From the NCBI GenBank assembly GCA_008711295.1, contig VUYV01000591.1, positions 144,281 to 208,280 on the forward strand: a stretch of DNA of 64,000 bases. The letters run 5' to 3'. Positions 39,301 to 52,560 of the stretch are shown in pieces; within the stretch, counting starts at the first letter, position 1; each line of letters opens with the position of its first letter. Source of the DNA: Anarhynchus alexandrinus. Lineage: Eukaryota > Chordata > Aves > Charadriiformes > Charadriidae. The position numbers were made by a program, and so were the translations under genes. The notes under the pieces were generated by a model, which searched no databases, was not told the origin of the DNA, and saw nothing but the letters and a program-made list of their open reading frames with translations.

Positions 39301-41039
39301 TATTGGCAAAAACTGGGATAGCTTGAGGATTTAAAGCCTCCAGAGTTAAGCAGACATTCTGTAGGGTTTTCAGGACCTAATACTTTGAGTTGGGTGCTAA
39401 GAGTAGATGAAATTAGTTTTCTTCTCGAGGTGTCTTTCTTTCCACCAAATCTACAGGGACACTGGACAAATTACTTAGGCAAGGCTCCTAGCTTTTAGGC
39501 AACTGAAATTATATGGCATAAGCCCCTAACACACTCCCCAGCCATTTTATATATCTAGTCCTACTGACAGCTGGTTCTGTTCTAAAGCACCACAGAAAAA
39601 CGATACTACAGATCCTTGAAGAAAATAATGTCCCAGACAGTGATGGAAAGGAATGCCATCTGTAACTCTGAATCTCAATTTAGTTCTCATTAGATCTTCA
39701 TTATATCAGCCGTCATTGTTGTGCAGAGACCTGAATCTATCCCCTCTATACTCACCTGCAAGCTATTTCCTTTAATTGCTGTTCACACAGAAAATCAAAT
39801 GTATTCTAACAACGGTGATTCATTGGCTCAGCTGTTAAATGCAATTTGTGCCTCTCTCTCTCTCCAGTTTATTTATGTATTTCCCATCCCTGCACCATCT
39901 GAAAGCTTCCCAATCTTTACTGAAGTTATCCTCACAAATATTTCCCTAGCTCCAAAGGGCAGATGTGCAAGAATAGCCAAAACCTAATCCCTGTAGCATT
40001 CTCTCCAAATGTTTTACTTCCACTGAAAACACAAGTTTACAGACCAAAATCCTAGGGATGTAAAAAACAGCCTGGACTAGCATCTGTCATAGCAAGAGAT
40101 GAACTCTTGGCATGGAAATCTCTCATGGGGGAGCTCTGAAGTCAAGTAAATGAGCTAGGAAGTTAGTCTGAATTGGACTTCGCCTAACTTAGCTACTTAT
40201 GTGACTGCCCTTTTCTAACAAGATCAAACTGTTTGGTTGCTTCATTAGAGGAGTGAAAAGAATGTAATGAATCTCTAATTGTGTTGCTGTGGAAGAAAAA
40301 ATATATAAAAAATCCAAAGCAAACATTGTTATGTCAGTCACTGCTGAATATGTGTTGATTTCCTGGCATGTAGGAGAGCCTTTTGCTAGGACCAGGCAGT
40401 GAATTGAGTGAACTGGATATACTTGAAACAAAAGCAATGTGTTCATTACCCCCGTTCACCCCAACTGGATTGAGGGTGTTAGTGGGGAAGCCGTGATAAT
40501 TACCATTTCGACATACACACATATGTAGTTATGCACATCTCCACTTGCCCTCATTGCTAATTAACAATACCTTTTTTCTCCTGTGCTTTCCCCAGATCAG
40601 TGGGTTGTGTTCATGCTCCCTTCTTCCTAAGAGGACCCCCTGGGGGAAATGATCTTGTGCATGTACTCCCTCTCTGATCCATGATGTGGTTACTACAACA
40701 GCTGCTGTATGGCAGAAAACAGCTACATTTGCCTTTCCACAATCACAAGAAAGGTAACTGTGCACATCTAGCAAGAGACATTATGTTTCACAGGATGGCA
40801 ATAATATCTTGTCCTTATGTATGACTATTTGTCATCTGAATTTGAAGAGCCCCTGTGTAGCTCTGTGAGTATTACATTATTTTTTTCTGCCTTCAGAGAT
40901 CAAATGATGTGACCTTACACGGGAGACGGCTTCCATGTTTGTCATATTGCCTGTTCTTCTCAACACATGCAATTTTTAGATTGGCTTAGCCATCAACTAC
41001 AGTAATGCAGCATTGTATGTCCATGTTAAATGAGTTAAA

Positions 41040-41537
41040 GTTACCTGGGTGAACAGAGAGCTACACAAGATTCAGTGTCACAGAATTCAACATCCAGTCA
41101 TCCCACAAAATCACAAGCTTGGCTAAATACCATGAGTCTTAAAATGAACCATAAACATACCGGGGTGGAGGAGCTGTTCTTGTTTGCCATCTCATGTCTG
41201 AAGTTTTTACATCATTAGGATTTGGGCTGCTTGGGAGCAATTCTCTAAACCAGAAGTTTCACAGTGTGTTGTGTGAGCAGAAGAACCAGCAAAGTATCGT
41301 ACATGCAGGTCCTTTTATGTGCTGCGAGGGCTGGGCTCCCCTTACAGACTCCACTTTAGGAGGAACAGTCATTGCATCTCTCTTCTCAATCTAACAGCTG
41401 AATAACCTCTCTACCTTTCCACCTACTTTAATAAAACTTAGAGGAGATTAATAGCTTTGAGACCTCTGTCATTCTCTCAACTGTGGTGAACCTATCTAAC
41501 AGTCACAGAAGTTACCTGGGTGAACAGACAGCTACAC
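41040..41537. repeat. 27-bp direct repeat, 471 bp apart
   Basis: The sequence starting GTTACCTGGGTGAACAGA at 41040-41066 recurs at 41511-41537 with one change (GAGAGC versus GACAGC). Sequence after both copies retains a faint likeness (ATCACAAG followed by TAAAATGAA), so an old local duplication of roughly 100 bp is more likely than a terminal repeat of an element. Confidence 0.65.
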
Positions 41538-43707
41538 CAGTACACAGAGGAAACATGATCACAAGATCTTTTATATTTGACATCTAAAATGAATCTCTCA
41601 CAACTGAAGAACTTAATTATTCTGGGGGTTTCATATCAAGTGACATCAAGTCTTGTTGCTAGTTTTCATTCCACAGTCTTCACACACCCCTGGGATAAAA
41701 ATGTGGAAGTGCATCTCTGGGAATTTCAGAAGTAGCTGTAAGTGTATAGCTATATAATGTTAAAAAGATATATCCCATATGAATTAAAAATCTGCTAGTA
41801 GTTTAAAACAGCGCAGCTCTTTGCTTTGATGTGCAGAGCACTGCGGCTGACAGGGAGAGGAAGCTGCAGGTACTTGTAAAAATATTAACACATGGCTTAA
41901 AAGCAGTTTATTCAAAGCAGGAAGAGTGCAGTGTGGAATGAATTTCCCAAAGTTCCTTCCACCAGGCCAGCAAATGCACGATACAAATACAGCAGATGGT
42001 GGAGTAACTCTGTAGAAAACAAAATAATTGAACTTACATCCCAGCTGGAAGGAACCAGACATGATTAGCAGAAAGCAGGACTATTTTAAAGAAGCAGAAT
42101 ATGTAGTTTAGCTTGAAAGAGTGATCAGGTTTGGCTGTAGAAGGTGCTGAGTTGTCTATTCCTTCACATCTCAGCACAGAAATTTTCCTAGTCAAAACCA
42201 ACTGGCTTTCACTAGCTATGGGATATGTAAGTAACAGGGATGTCTTCTGTTCACCTTTGCTCATAATCAAGAAAGTAAAAGGAAATCTGGTATAAGCAAT
42301 GGGAAAATAAAAAGAAGTATTCAGAAATAAAAAGCTGTCTCAGACAATGAACCGTTTGCCACAGTGGAACAGACTGTCACAAGGCACCACTAAAGTAAGA
42401 GCCAGTGAAATTTTTTTTCATGAATAAGGAAAATAGCCAAAGTTTTGAGATGAAAAGCAAAAAGCTAAAAAAGAAGTATAGTCAGAATAAAAGCTCTCAG
42501 GCTTCAAGTCTCAAACTAGCCTCTAACTACTCAGGAAAAAAAAAACCAACCTGTGCCTGGCCATGGAAATCTTATAGCAACCTCCAACACAGTTCTGTAC
42601 ACTTCCTCTGCAGTCAGGTTGACTTAAACCTGCTCGAGATACAATAGTGCTCTAGGTAGATCCTGGGTCTGGTCCAGATTGACAACTACAAAATCATCCT
42701 CATCATCACAGAAACCTATTATTTGCTAACTCACAATCCCAGATCAGAGGAGGACTGTGAAACAAAGGCGTATACCATGCAGTGACCCACATATTGCTTT
42801 TTCACCTAGAGTGTAACACAATTTTTTTTTCTCTGAAACATCTGAAGGGAATTTTTTTACATTAATTAAAGCCTTTTTTTCTGCTGCAAAGCACGATCAG
42901 TTCCAAATAATTTGCCTTGCCACAATGCTGTCAGCAAAAAGCAAAAAGAAAAGGATTTCCTTAAATCTGCTGTCCATGATGTCCATGCAACCTCCAAGTG
43001 CCACCCTCTTCTCTCTGTTGGTGACAGATGAATTCAAACACTCAAAAGACTCTTCAATGATGTGCACAATCACGTGGGATCAGTCCTACAAAGTGGAACA
43101 CCATAGAAACGAATGAGCTGCACTCCAGCCTGCAAAACTCTCTAAAAAATTAGCTCCTTATTAAATCAAGAATGTCCCCCCAACCACTATAAGCCATTTA
43201 TCGGACTATTTATGGTCCCTGCCTACAATGTAAATACCTGCAGATAACATCATTCTCATGCCTCTTCAGACAGAAGCGTTCATTCTTGAGTTTTCACTTA
43301 AAAATTCATATTAAAAAATCCCTTCCTCACACCTCTTGTAAAACAATGACAGATCCTATCACCAGTATCTCATTCCCATTTAACTTGATTTGTAGCTGAA
43401 TGAGCACATAGTGAAATAAAGCCTCTTTTTAACGCTTTCACCACTGCTTCACCTCTTTCATTTGTTACTAGATTTGCTCAAGAGGAGCTCTCACCAAGTT
43501 TTTAGCACTATTTGTGCCTCCAGATTTGGTCTCTGTGATTTCTAAAATTAACCATCTATTTTCAATTTGCTTTCCATGCTGGAAAAAAAAAAAAAAAAAA
43601 CAAAAAAAAAAAAAAACCCCAAAAAACTAATAAACCAGTGGCTGCTTCTGGTTGGATGATGAGATAGTTTCCAGACAGAAGCCACCACCAGAAAGTGCCT
43701 TTTCAAG

Positions 43708-44324
43708 TGTCCTGGTTTGAGCGACACAGAATTTATTTCTCTTTCAGTCATTTTACTTTTCAGTAAGGTTTCTTCTCATGCTTGGAAAACTGCATTTTTA
43801 GAAGACTCTATTGTCTGAATTTGTGAAAATATTTGCTTTGTAGCCAGATATGGTGTGTGGGTTTCAAGGTCTCAGTGTCTTCGAGCTCGCCAGGTGTGGG
43901 AGCGAGACCCGGGCACTTGACCCAAGCTGGCCAACAGGGTTATTTCATACCATGAATGTCACATTCAATATAAATTAGAAAGTTTGCTGAGGAGTTTCCC
44001 CTGAGCCCTTCCCTTCCCCACAGAGATGTAGTGCTCGCAGTGTCCAACATTTACTGTACCCTGCCTGGAGTGCACAGCTTCCTATGGATAGAATTGGCTG
44101 AGTGTAGTCTTTGCATATTCTGTATTGGTATCAGGATCAATACTGGTTCTTTAGTGTTATTAATGTTAATTACTTAGTGCTATTCTATTAAATCTGTTTA
44201 TATTTCAACCCTCGGATTTCCTTGTTTCTTCCCGACTCCCTTTCATGGGTGGGGAGGGGTCATCAGGTGATAGAATAATTGTCTAAATGACAATAAATTG
44301 TTGTGGCTTCTTCAAACCATAACA
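43708..44324 (+). mobile_element. Solo LTR of an avian endogenous retrovirus (ERVL-like)
   Basis: The 617-bp element begins TGTCCTGGTTTGAGC and ends AAACCATAACA, with the TG...CA ends of an LTR. The 5 bp TCAAG stand on both sides (43703-43707 and 44325-44329), a target-site duplication. A TATA-like TATAAAT lies at about 43969-43975, and an ATTAAA polyadenylation signal at 44187-44192 is followed by the conserved TTTCAACCCTCGGA block. No internal viral sequence adjoins it, so it is a solo LTR left by recombination. The family wording resembles known bird class III LTRs; that assignment is from memory. Confidence 0.85.
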
Positions 44325-47292
44325 TCAAGGAAGAGTTTTGTGTTTTTTCTTAGGAATGCCTTCATTAAAAACTAGAGAATGAACTCAAATGCTAAATGCG
44401 GGAGTCTAAAGTGTACAGTTTCTGTCTTGGAAACTCACTGCAGACTCCTTTTAGAGTCAGCACAGTTTTCTCACTGTTTGCCTTAGCCTGAATTAGCTGC
44501 CTTCATTCGGTCAGGTGAATCATTCTGCAAATGCCACTGACTGCGTGGACGAGATCTTCACTGACTGTAAATGAGTGTGGACAGCCCAGGGTCCAGAGTG
44601 CAGCAAATGCTTGAGGTACAGTCTCATTGCCTAAACATTGGCCCCTGCTACCCTTAGGTACCCAGTGAACACATAAGGATCAGTCAGATATGACACAGAA
44701 CCTGTGGAAGACCTACATCTTGATGGATTAGCTGATGGAGGCCTGTTGGGTTACCACAAAGGCAATGACATCTATGTTTAGGCAACAGAATTACAACCCA
44801 GAAGCCAAGAACATGAAATCATCATTGCTAACTAGCACCTGCAAATACATCCACTTGCTGTAGTTAATTATTTGATCACAGAACACAGTTAGACATGTCT
44901 GCAACATAATATACTTGGGCAGTGGGAGGAGCACGGCTTCCTGTGGTCCTGCAGCCTTTTAATGGCAGCTCTGCTACCCCATCGCTTTCTGGGATACAGT
45001 CCTGGCATCAGACGCTGGGCACAGAGGCAGAACAGAAAGAAACCCCCCTTCCCTGTGAAGGCTTAAATTCTCACTAGATGCATGACATTTTTACAAGAAA
45101 GCCACTTGTAGAGCCAGACCATGAGTCGGTTCTATGTTTATCAGCTTTCATCCCCTTTCTTCTTTTTAAACAGCTTCAGGCTGATTTATCAGCACCTCTG
45201 TCAGCCTTTTGTTCTGAATTGCCCTTTCCTCCTCCGCTGGCTATAGAGGAAAACTCACCTCCTAAGGCTAAAGCTAACCTTTGCCAATTAAAACGGATTA
45301 TAAAGCAAGAAAGCCAGTAGACAGATAAGCTAATATATTTTTAATTAATCTCTAGCTGCTTCAATTATTTACTCTAAGTATAGCACAGTACTGCCTATAT
45401 GCATAGGGAGAAGTACGAAATCACTGGGAGCTGCATCACTGGCAGCGTTCTTGTCACTGTATGGAGATAACAGATACTGGTTATTACTTGATTCCTTGCA
45501 TTGTTCTTTCTGATTAGCTTCAATATAACAAATTCAGAAACACTGAAAGCAAGTAACTGCATCCGCAAAGGCCTTGGGTTCAAGCTGTCTTTAGGCTGAT
45601 TGGATATTCATGAGAGTGGTGCCAGACTGGTTTATACTCCTCCAAATCATTTGAACTCAATTTAAAGAGTGCGGATGTGTGAGAGACACAAGATTAGTCC
45701 AATCTTACACCACTTAGTAGCAGAAAAAATCTGAGAGAGCAGAGTGTTGGCAGATAATTTCTCTTAGTTTTGAAATACTGTAAGGTCTCCGCTGAGGAGA
45801 TGCCAGGAGGTGAGCAAAACGGTAGAGAGGAACACAGAAGAAGTCAGAGGAGAATGGGGGATGCCCCTTGCGGGAGGTAATAGTCTTTCTCCGATGATAC
45901 AGAATATGCAACCTATGGAAACATGTTTAATAAAGACCGGCTTGCCCTTGACCTCTGATGCAAAGGGGAAATTTCAATAGAAACCACCAATTCTTCACAG
46001 GCCTTAAACTTGCAGCCAGAAGCATTGAAATGCAAAGAAAGTTTAGGAGAGCTTTCCTTGGCACGGGAATTTAATTTTTAGCCATTCATGATCTCAGGAG
46101 ACATATCAGGGCACTATTAACAGCCAGCATCAAATACATTTCCTAGTACTGATTAATAGTAGGATTCCCACGCTATGTATATGTAAGATAAAAATTCATA
46201 AGAACAGTCTTCATGTACTACAACAGCTAAAGGGCTTAACAAGAAATACTCAGTATTGAAGGAAACTTTCCTGCTAGGAATGGCATGGTAAATAGTCAGT
46301 GAGAAGTTTAACCAGTCACTATCACAAACATGGCAGCAGTCAGGGAAGGTCATTGATCTGATGGACGATGACAGTCACAGTCATAACTATGCAAAAAACC
46401 AGCTTGGATGCACGTTTTTCTGCAGGAAATTCCATCCCTGGCAACATCCTACCCTTGATTTATATGAAACTCACTGCTTTTCAAACTCTCCTCCTTCAAG
46501 AGCTATTTATAGCATGCAATTTAAGGAGACAGAGAAAGAGAGCAAAAGAGTGAAGGGAGAAGAGAAAGGTAGGAAAGCCATTTGCAAATGAGTTATTCCC
46601 CAGGAATGCTTTGACAGGCTGTCAGCAGAGATCTGATAAAGACATCCAGTTAAAATACACCACTACGGTTCCAGGTGAAGGAAGATTGATGTTCTGATGG
46701 TGTGCACAGGGAAAACTCCACGCAGGAGATGTTTAATCTCTGTGGGAAGCTTTCAGATAGCCCAAATGATTTGAAAGTCATTCTGCCTTTTAGCAAATAA
46801 TGAACATACAAAAGAAGTACGTAAAGAAGACGAAAGAAAAACCTACTTGGAAGAATAATCCCCCCCACTAGCATGTTATGCATGTTAATAATGAAGTGTT
46901 TCTTCCAGTACTCATCTCCGGTTTGTGTTCCTTGGTGGCATTCCCCACATCCTGCACCCCAGAGCTGGAGCAGCTCACTGACCATTGCAGCTGCCAGGAT
47001 TTCTCTTACCCCATCAACAGCAGCAGAAAGATGTCAGGCACATCCCTCCTGATACCTCTTCTCTGGACCTTTTTGTGCCATCTGAGGCAGCAGGTTTGTC
47101 TCAGGCTGCTGAAGCTATCTGTAGGGAGCTGAGTGGTCTGTGGGTATGCCGTAGCACCTGCTGTGAGGTCCACTTTAAATGCTAAAGTGCATTGAGACTT
47201 CATTTTTCTGGGGCTAGTAGCAGTTGTCTTATCTTGGCAATCACTTGAGTGTTATTTGTCACCTCCAGCCTTCAAAGAGTGGAGGTGTACAG
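44325..47292. other. Unique non-coding stretch
   Basis: No gene or interspersed repeat is recognised after the LTR. Open frames are at or below about 111 codons with no domains. Nothing else stands out. Confidence 0.5.
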
Positions 47293-47723
47293 ATCATAGA
47301 ATCATAGAATCATAGAAGGGTTAGGTTGGAAAGGACCTTGAAGATCATCGAGTTCCAACCCCCCTGCCATAGGCAGGGACACCTCCCACTAGACCAGGTT
47401 GCCCAAGGCCACGTCCAGCCTGGCCTTCAACACCTCCAGGGATGGGGACTCAACAACCTCTCTGGGCAACCTGTTCCAGTGCCTCACCACCCTCAAAGTG
47501 AAAAACTTCTTCCTAATGTTCAATCTAAACCTGCCCTCTTCCAGTTTAAAGCCATTCCCCCTTGTCCTATCACTACATGCCCTAGTAAAAAGTCCTTCCC
47601 CAGCTCTCCTGTAGGCTCCCTTTAGGTACTGGAAGGCTGCAATAAGATCTCCCCGGAGCCTTCTCTTCTCCAGGCTGAACAGCCCCAACTCCTTCAGCCT
47701 CTCCTCATAGGAGAGGTGCTCCA
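47293..47723 (-). mobile_element. CR1 LINE, young 5'-truncated copy (group A)
   Basis: On the minus strand an open frame of 111 codons covers the pol C-terminus from [14 protein letters not shown] to LDVALGNLV. The tail appears on the plus strand as repeated ATCATAGA units at 47293-47317. It differs only slightly from the copies at 10033 and 52561 (for example REVVESPS here, REVVEAPS there). It stops abruptly at 47723. The flanks of the three copies are unrelated, so they are independent insertions, not segmental duplicates. Confidence 0.96.
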
Positions 47724-50310
47724 AGATCTACCACTCTCCTACTAAACAACAGTGCCTTCTACATCAACCAAATGATGAGAAAAGAAATACAATGACAGAA
47801 TAACCACCCTAAACCCAAAGTTTACTGTAAATAAGGAAGAGATTTAGGGAAGAAATTTTTAAGTAGTCTTTGTACCTGTCCATCTTACCTAATCATTAAC
47901 CAGCCCTGGGTAAACACTGAAGGAAATTAGGCCAGATAATCTTAATTGCTCCCTTAAGGTATTTATATCTATGTATCAGTATCCCAGGGTCCAAAGCCAT
48001 TTTCCACACCATAATCTGTCTTGTCACCTAATCTTCCCATTAGAAGGAGTCCAGCAGTTCCCATGAAAACCTGCTAATATAAAGCCTACATTGTCCTTTG
48101 CTTTACTCCTAATTGCTTATTTATGATGGTCCCTTGACTTGTTTCTTCCCTGCCTTAACTGTTTACACTTTACAGATATTTGCACAGTGTTATTGCATTC
48201 TTTCTTAGCTGGCATTTAAACTGCATACCATTGCAGGATACCAAATCAACCTTTTCTGTCTTTGTCGCCTTGCAAATATCAGTAGCAAGAGACTCCAACA
48301 AAGATAATTTTGTCATCTGCCCAGGACTGTTGATTTTGTGCCTCAGTTTCCCTAATCTTCAGCAATGTGATGACAGCACAGCTATTATAGACCAGACTGG
48401 ATTCCTGTACACCTGTGAACGCAGTGGGAACAGGCTGGAGCACTGCCTTCTGATTGTCCAACCAGCTTCACTGTAGACTTGGCTACAGCCTTGTAAAGCA
48501 CTTGAGTTCAGTATTGGCAAATGACTCCTGGCAGTGTTTAGCTGACTGGTACAGGCATAATTCCTCTCCCATTCTGGTGCCCTTTGTGGCTCAAGGGACC
48601 AACTCTACCATATCTATCTGCTATTCAGGGACATGTCTGTGTGTTATTCCAGGATGTGTTTTGACTTCTGCAACAGCCGGTTTACCTACTAAGTCCTCTG
48701 AGAAGAGATTGAGGCATTGAAGCACAGCTTTGGTCAAGCTCAGAGTAGCCAATTTTCTTCCTATAGCTCTGTTTGTTCTAACCAAACATATGGAGAACAG
48801 ATTCAACCAGGACCCTTTTGTTTTTTTCTTTTCTTTTTCAGTGCAAACCTACTAAAAGTGACAAGGACAAGCTTCCTGAACAGAAGCAGGTGTTAACCTT
48901 CGGGGCTAGAGGTTTCTGAGCAAAATCACTTTGTATAATCCCATTAGGAAGACAGAGCAGAGCATATCTTTCCACCAGAACTGCAGGACTGAAATTCAGA
49001 AAAAAACTTGTACAAAACCTGCACTCTTCAGCCTCTCTGTATAGGTTATCCAAACTTTTTCTATTCCAATTTCTGGTACTTTAAACCCAATGTTTTAAGG
49101 AAATGCCAGGCTGCCATGGACGATAGAGATCTATCACTCCATAACAATATGAAAGAACGTCCAGTTGCCCCGCCAATGGCATTGATCTATTACAAGCCTC
49201 AGCCACATATAACCACCACACGTGGCTGTCTCAGATACCCTACAGCATCTCAAGCTATCCTGGACATTTATATTCACACACTGCAACTGCTGAAGCTGAA
49301 GCTTATTGTCAACATCAAAAACATACAGCCAGGATTTGTCTTACCTCAAGGATGCTAGGTTATGCACAACGGCATCTAAGCAACTGGCAGGAGGTGCAGA
49401 GATTTTCAGTATAAACAGAGGTACAATGATTGATCGTACCACAACTGCAACAAACTTCAGACTATCACTCACATTGTTAACGACTGTATAATACACGCTT
49501 ATGCAGGACGCGTAAAAGAAATTCATCAGGCCTCCCTTGACTCTACTGAATGGTTCAGCAACCTTGGGTTGAATTTACAATCTGTCATTGCCTTTCAAAA
49601 TGCCATACACAAGAGAAGGACAGAGCCTGAGGAATTGAAGTGCCGAGAGAGGAGAAAAACAAACAAACAAACAAAACAGCCAAACTAGATCACACTTCAG
49701 CCTTTGTTTTCATTGAAAAATTAATTTTAATTCTCCACACTTGACTTGGCCTAACTTAAAGGAAAATGGTCATAATGTGAAACGACTGTCAGGCTACTTG
49801 AAACCGCTTGATGGATACAGAAATGCCAAGTGAAAAAATAGACTAATACATGCTTTAGTCTGCTTTCCTTGATGAGCCCAACAAATTGAATTAAAAGTAG
49901 TGCCAGACTGCAGTTACATGTAACAGCACACTGTTTAGAATTCAAATTATAACTGGATGCTTACCCTCCTTAAATGTTTCCCTTATCATTCTTTACTGGT
50001 GGCCTCATTCCTGTATTTTCTTCCACTAACCCTACTAAAAAACTGCTTTCACACAGAAAAAAGGAAGATGCTAAATCCTGTAGACAATCTCCAGCTCATG
50101 CCCAACAATTCTTGAGCTCTGTTGAAGTTGTGTCTAGAAAGAAGTGTTCATATAGTCTTCGAGGTATTGGGCAATGGATATTAGGAAAGGCAGAACCCTT
50201 ATGAACTCAAACTGAGCCACAAGGACTTGTGGGACCTACTACCAGCCAGATAATAATAATTATATAATTTTAATTTAATTTCATTATAATATAATTTTCA
50301 AAAACGAAAA
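47724..50310. other. Unique non-coding stretch with weak SINE trace
   Basis: No gene is recognised. Around 48337-48385 the GTGCCTCAGTTTCCCTAATC wording recalls the MIR core but is too short to call. A (CAAA)n run lies at 49657-49677. An AT-only patch at 50251-50299 sits immediately before the next CR1. Confidence 0.5.
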
Positions 50311-50785
50311 AAAGGAAGATCCAGGCAACTACAGGTCGCTCGGTTTCACCTCTGTGCCTGGCAAGATCATGGAGCGGGCCCTCTTGGAAACTCTGCTAAG
50401 GCACATGGAAAAAGAGGAGGTGATTGGTAGCAGCCAGCTTTAGCAAGAGCAAGTCATGCCTGACAAATTTGGTTGTTTCTACAAAGCGGTTACAGCAGTA
50501 GTGGACAAGGGAAGAGTGACTGATGTCATCTACCTGGACTTGTGCAAAGCATTTGACACTGTCCCACATGATATTCTGGTCTCTAAATTGAAGAGACATA
50601 GATTTGACAGATGAACCACTTGGTGGATAAAGAACTGGCTGGATGGACACCCTCAGATAGTTGTGGTCAATGGCTCAATGTCCAAGCGGAGACCAGTTAC
50701 GAGTGGTGTTCCTCAGGGGTCGGTACCGGGACCAGTGCTGTTCAACGTTTTTGTTGGTGACATGAGCATTGGGATCCAGAAGAGA
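50311..50785 (+). pseudogene. CR1 reverse-transcriptase fragment, broken
   Basis: One frame runs through the segment, with recognisable LINE reverse-transcriptase motifs. Motif A appears as [10 protein letters not shown] (from 50531, with its catalytic aspartate at 50537-50539). The GVPQGS box is at 50705-50722. Two in-frame stops interrupt it, TAG at 50441-50443 and TGA at 50612-50614. The second catalytic motif (FADD) has been lost in the internal deletion, so no activity is possible. The missing upstream endonuclease domain fits 5' truncation. Confidence 0.9.
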
Positions 50786-51155
50786 TAGCTCCAGGGAGAC
50801 CTTATTGTGGCCTTCCAATACCTAAAGGGGGCCTACAGAAAAGCTGGGGAGGGACTTTTTACAAGGGCATGTAGTGATTGTACAAGGGGCAATGGCTTTA
50901 AACTGGAAGAGGGTAGATTTACATTAGATATTAGGAAGACATTTTTCACTGTGAGGGTGGTGAGGCACTGGAACAGGTTGCCCAAAGAAGTTGTGGAGGT
51001 CCCATCCCTGGAAGTGTTCAAGGCCAGGCTGGATGGGGCTTTGAGCAACCTGGTCTGGTGGGAGGTGTCCCTGCCCAGGGCAGGGGGGCTGGAACTAGAT
51101 GATCTTTAAGGTGCCTTCCAACCCAAACCATTCTGTGATTCTATGATTCTATGAT
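50311..51155 (+). mobile_element. CR1 LINE with RT segment and internal deletion (group A)
   Basis: This copy joins two parts of one element. The left part (50311 to about 50780) is from the reverse-transcriptase domain, listed as a pseudogene. The right part (from about 50785) is the pol C-terminus with [26 protein letters not shown] sequence, followed by the 3' end and tail at 51128-51155. The intervening palm and thumb region, including the FADD motif, is missing. The junction lies in GATCCAGAAGAGATAGCTCC and may use AGAAGAGA microhomology. A deletion before or after insertion explains it best. Confidence 0.95.
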
Positions 51156-52560
51156 CCAATGCTCCATTTAGGTGTATTTTCCTTGCATAATAACAAAGCA
51201 CTGCTTACATTTGTAGCAGTACAGGATACCAGAGAGACCAATTCTGCAGCTCTAATTCTGAAGTGAGGTGCCTGTTCAATGAGATAATGTTATTAGACTC
51301 TTATATGCAATCTACAGATGTCCTTGCCTGTGGTGTCCATCACGGGCACCTGCAACTGGTTGTTAATGCAATTCTGTAAAAATTCATGTAAGCCCTAAAC
51401 TGCTTCTACATAGCTGTCAAGGTTGCACTTTTTTAGTGCCTTCTAATTGAACTTTTGTGATTTATATTCATACCTTTGAGGTCTCTGGCATCATCCTGTG
51501 CTTTACTTTCAAGGCCTCTGCTTATATTCGCAACAGTCCCTTCTATAGTCTCTCCTTTTTTTCTGTATCAGTCATATAAGGACAACTGTCAGAGCCCAAA
51601 GTCTGCCTGGTCATCTTGTTGGGCTGGCTGGATGTGGGGCCTCTCAGTGTGGCTCTCACTCTTGGCTTCTTCTTTTGCACATGGTAGGAAAATGGAAAAC
51701 AAAAGATTTCTTTTTGTGTGTCCTACCAAGAGCAAGTGTCTCTTCCCTTTCCTCTCAAACTTTTTTGGTTTGTCTTGGATAAACAGGGATAATATAAAGT
51801 GAATAAAGGAGGATGAGAAAGTAGCAAGGCACATCCTAAAGCTCACCAGATTCCAATAAAACAGAGAGAATAAGAAGATTGGATCAGATTAGAATTTATA
51901 GACAAAATCATTATGTAGAAGGAAGTAAACTGTAATATTCCTTTGTAATCCCAGGCCAGGAAGGAGGAAGGTTTACTGTCATATATTGCTGAAATACTAG
52001 GGGCAATACCAGGAACTTGAGAGATTTGTGAGATGAAAAATTATGAACCATAAGAGGTAGCTATCATATTTTTGCCAGCTCATAACAACGTGCTTACATT
52101 GTATAAGAAAATATAAGCACAGGAATCTCCTAGGGTTGTGATAAATTGTAGAAAAATGTTTATACTGATATGAATGTAGACTGCATGTGAATGCACAGGT
52201 GCAAAATACCAGAAGACGAAGGGCTGCAAAATGGCATATGCTGTTGACACCTAGAATGGCAGGTTTTCAGTGCACGCAGTGTAAAGATAGGGAGNCTGAC
52301 ACCTAGAATGGCAGGTCATTGAGATCCTGGCACACAACTTCCTGCAATTTCTGGTGCCAGCCAGCTCTGAAACAGAGGCAGCGACTAAATCCTGGTGACT
52401 CACAGAGGTGGGACAAGACAAAGAGATTAACTGCAGTCAGATCCTGAACTGTATGATGAGACACATCCAAAAGTGCCAGCACACGCCTAAGGAGAAGCCA
52501 GGAAGTGTGGGGTGGGGCTCAAAAAGTTATTTCCTTGTGCTCCACAGCATTGAGAGCCAC
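51156..52560. other. Unique non-coding stretch containing an assembly scar
   Basis: No gene is recognised. The duplicated sequence around the N at 52295 is described separately. An open frame beginning at 52408 runs into the next CR1 and is a chimera of unrelated sequence with CR1 pol, not a gene. Confidence 0.5.
52245..52316. repeat. Duplicated and displaced sequence around an N (52295)
   Basis: The 20 bp TGACACCTAGAATGGCAGGT occur at 52245-52264 and again at 52297-52316, on either side of the N. The 30 bp between the first copy and the N (52265-52294, beginning TTTCAGTGCACGCAGTG) are identical to 53530-53559, about 1.26 kb downstream beyond the CR1 at 52561. A wrongly placed gap patch fits best; a real structural variant is the alternative. 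Confidence 0.8.

Larger units (their letters stand above)
34202..43707. other. Unique non-coding stretch with minor repeats
   Basis: No gene is recognised in 9.5 kb. It holds an old repeat fragment (36275-36345), a diverged 27-bp direct repeat (41040 and 41511, listed separately), a (CT)n run at 39851-39865, and a long A-rich run at 43583-43626 (18 A, C, 15 A, CCCC, 6 A). Open frames do not exceed 120 codons and show no domains. Confidence 0.5.

Noticed and set aside
42333..42400. Possible ancient CR1 fragment (GTGGAACAGACTGTCACAAGG)
   Set aside because: Only a single block recalls the HWNRLPRE region and the flanks do not follow the CR1 order.
48337..48385. Possible MIR core (GTGCCTCAGTTTCCC)
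   Set aside because: Only one block of about 15 bp matches and the next blocks are absent, so chance cannot be excluded.
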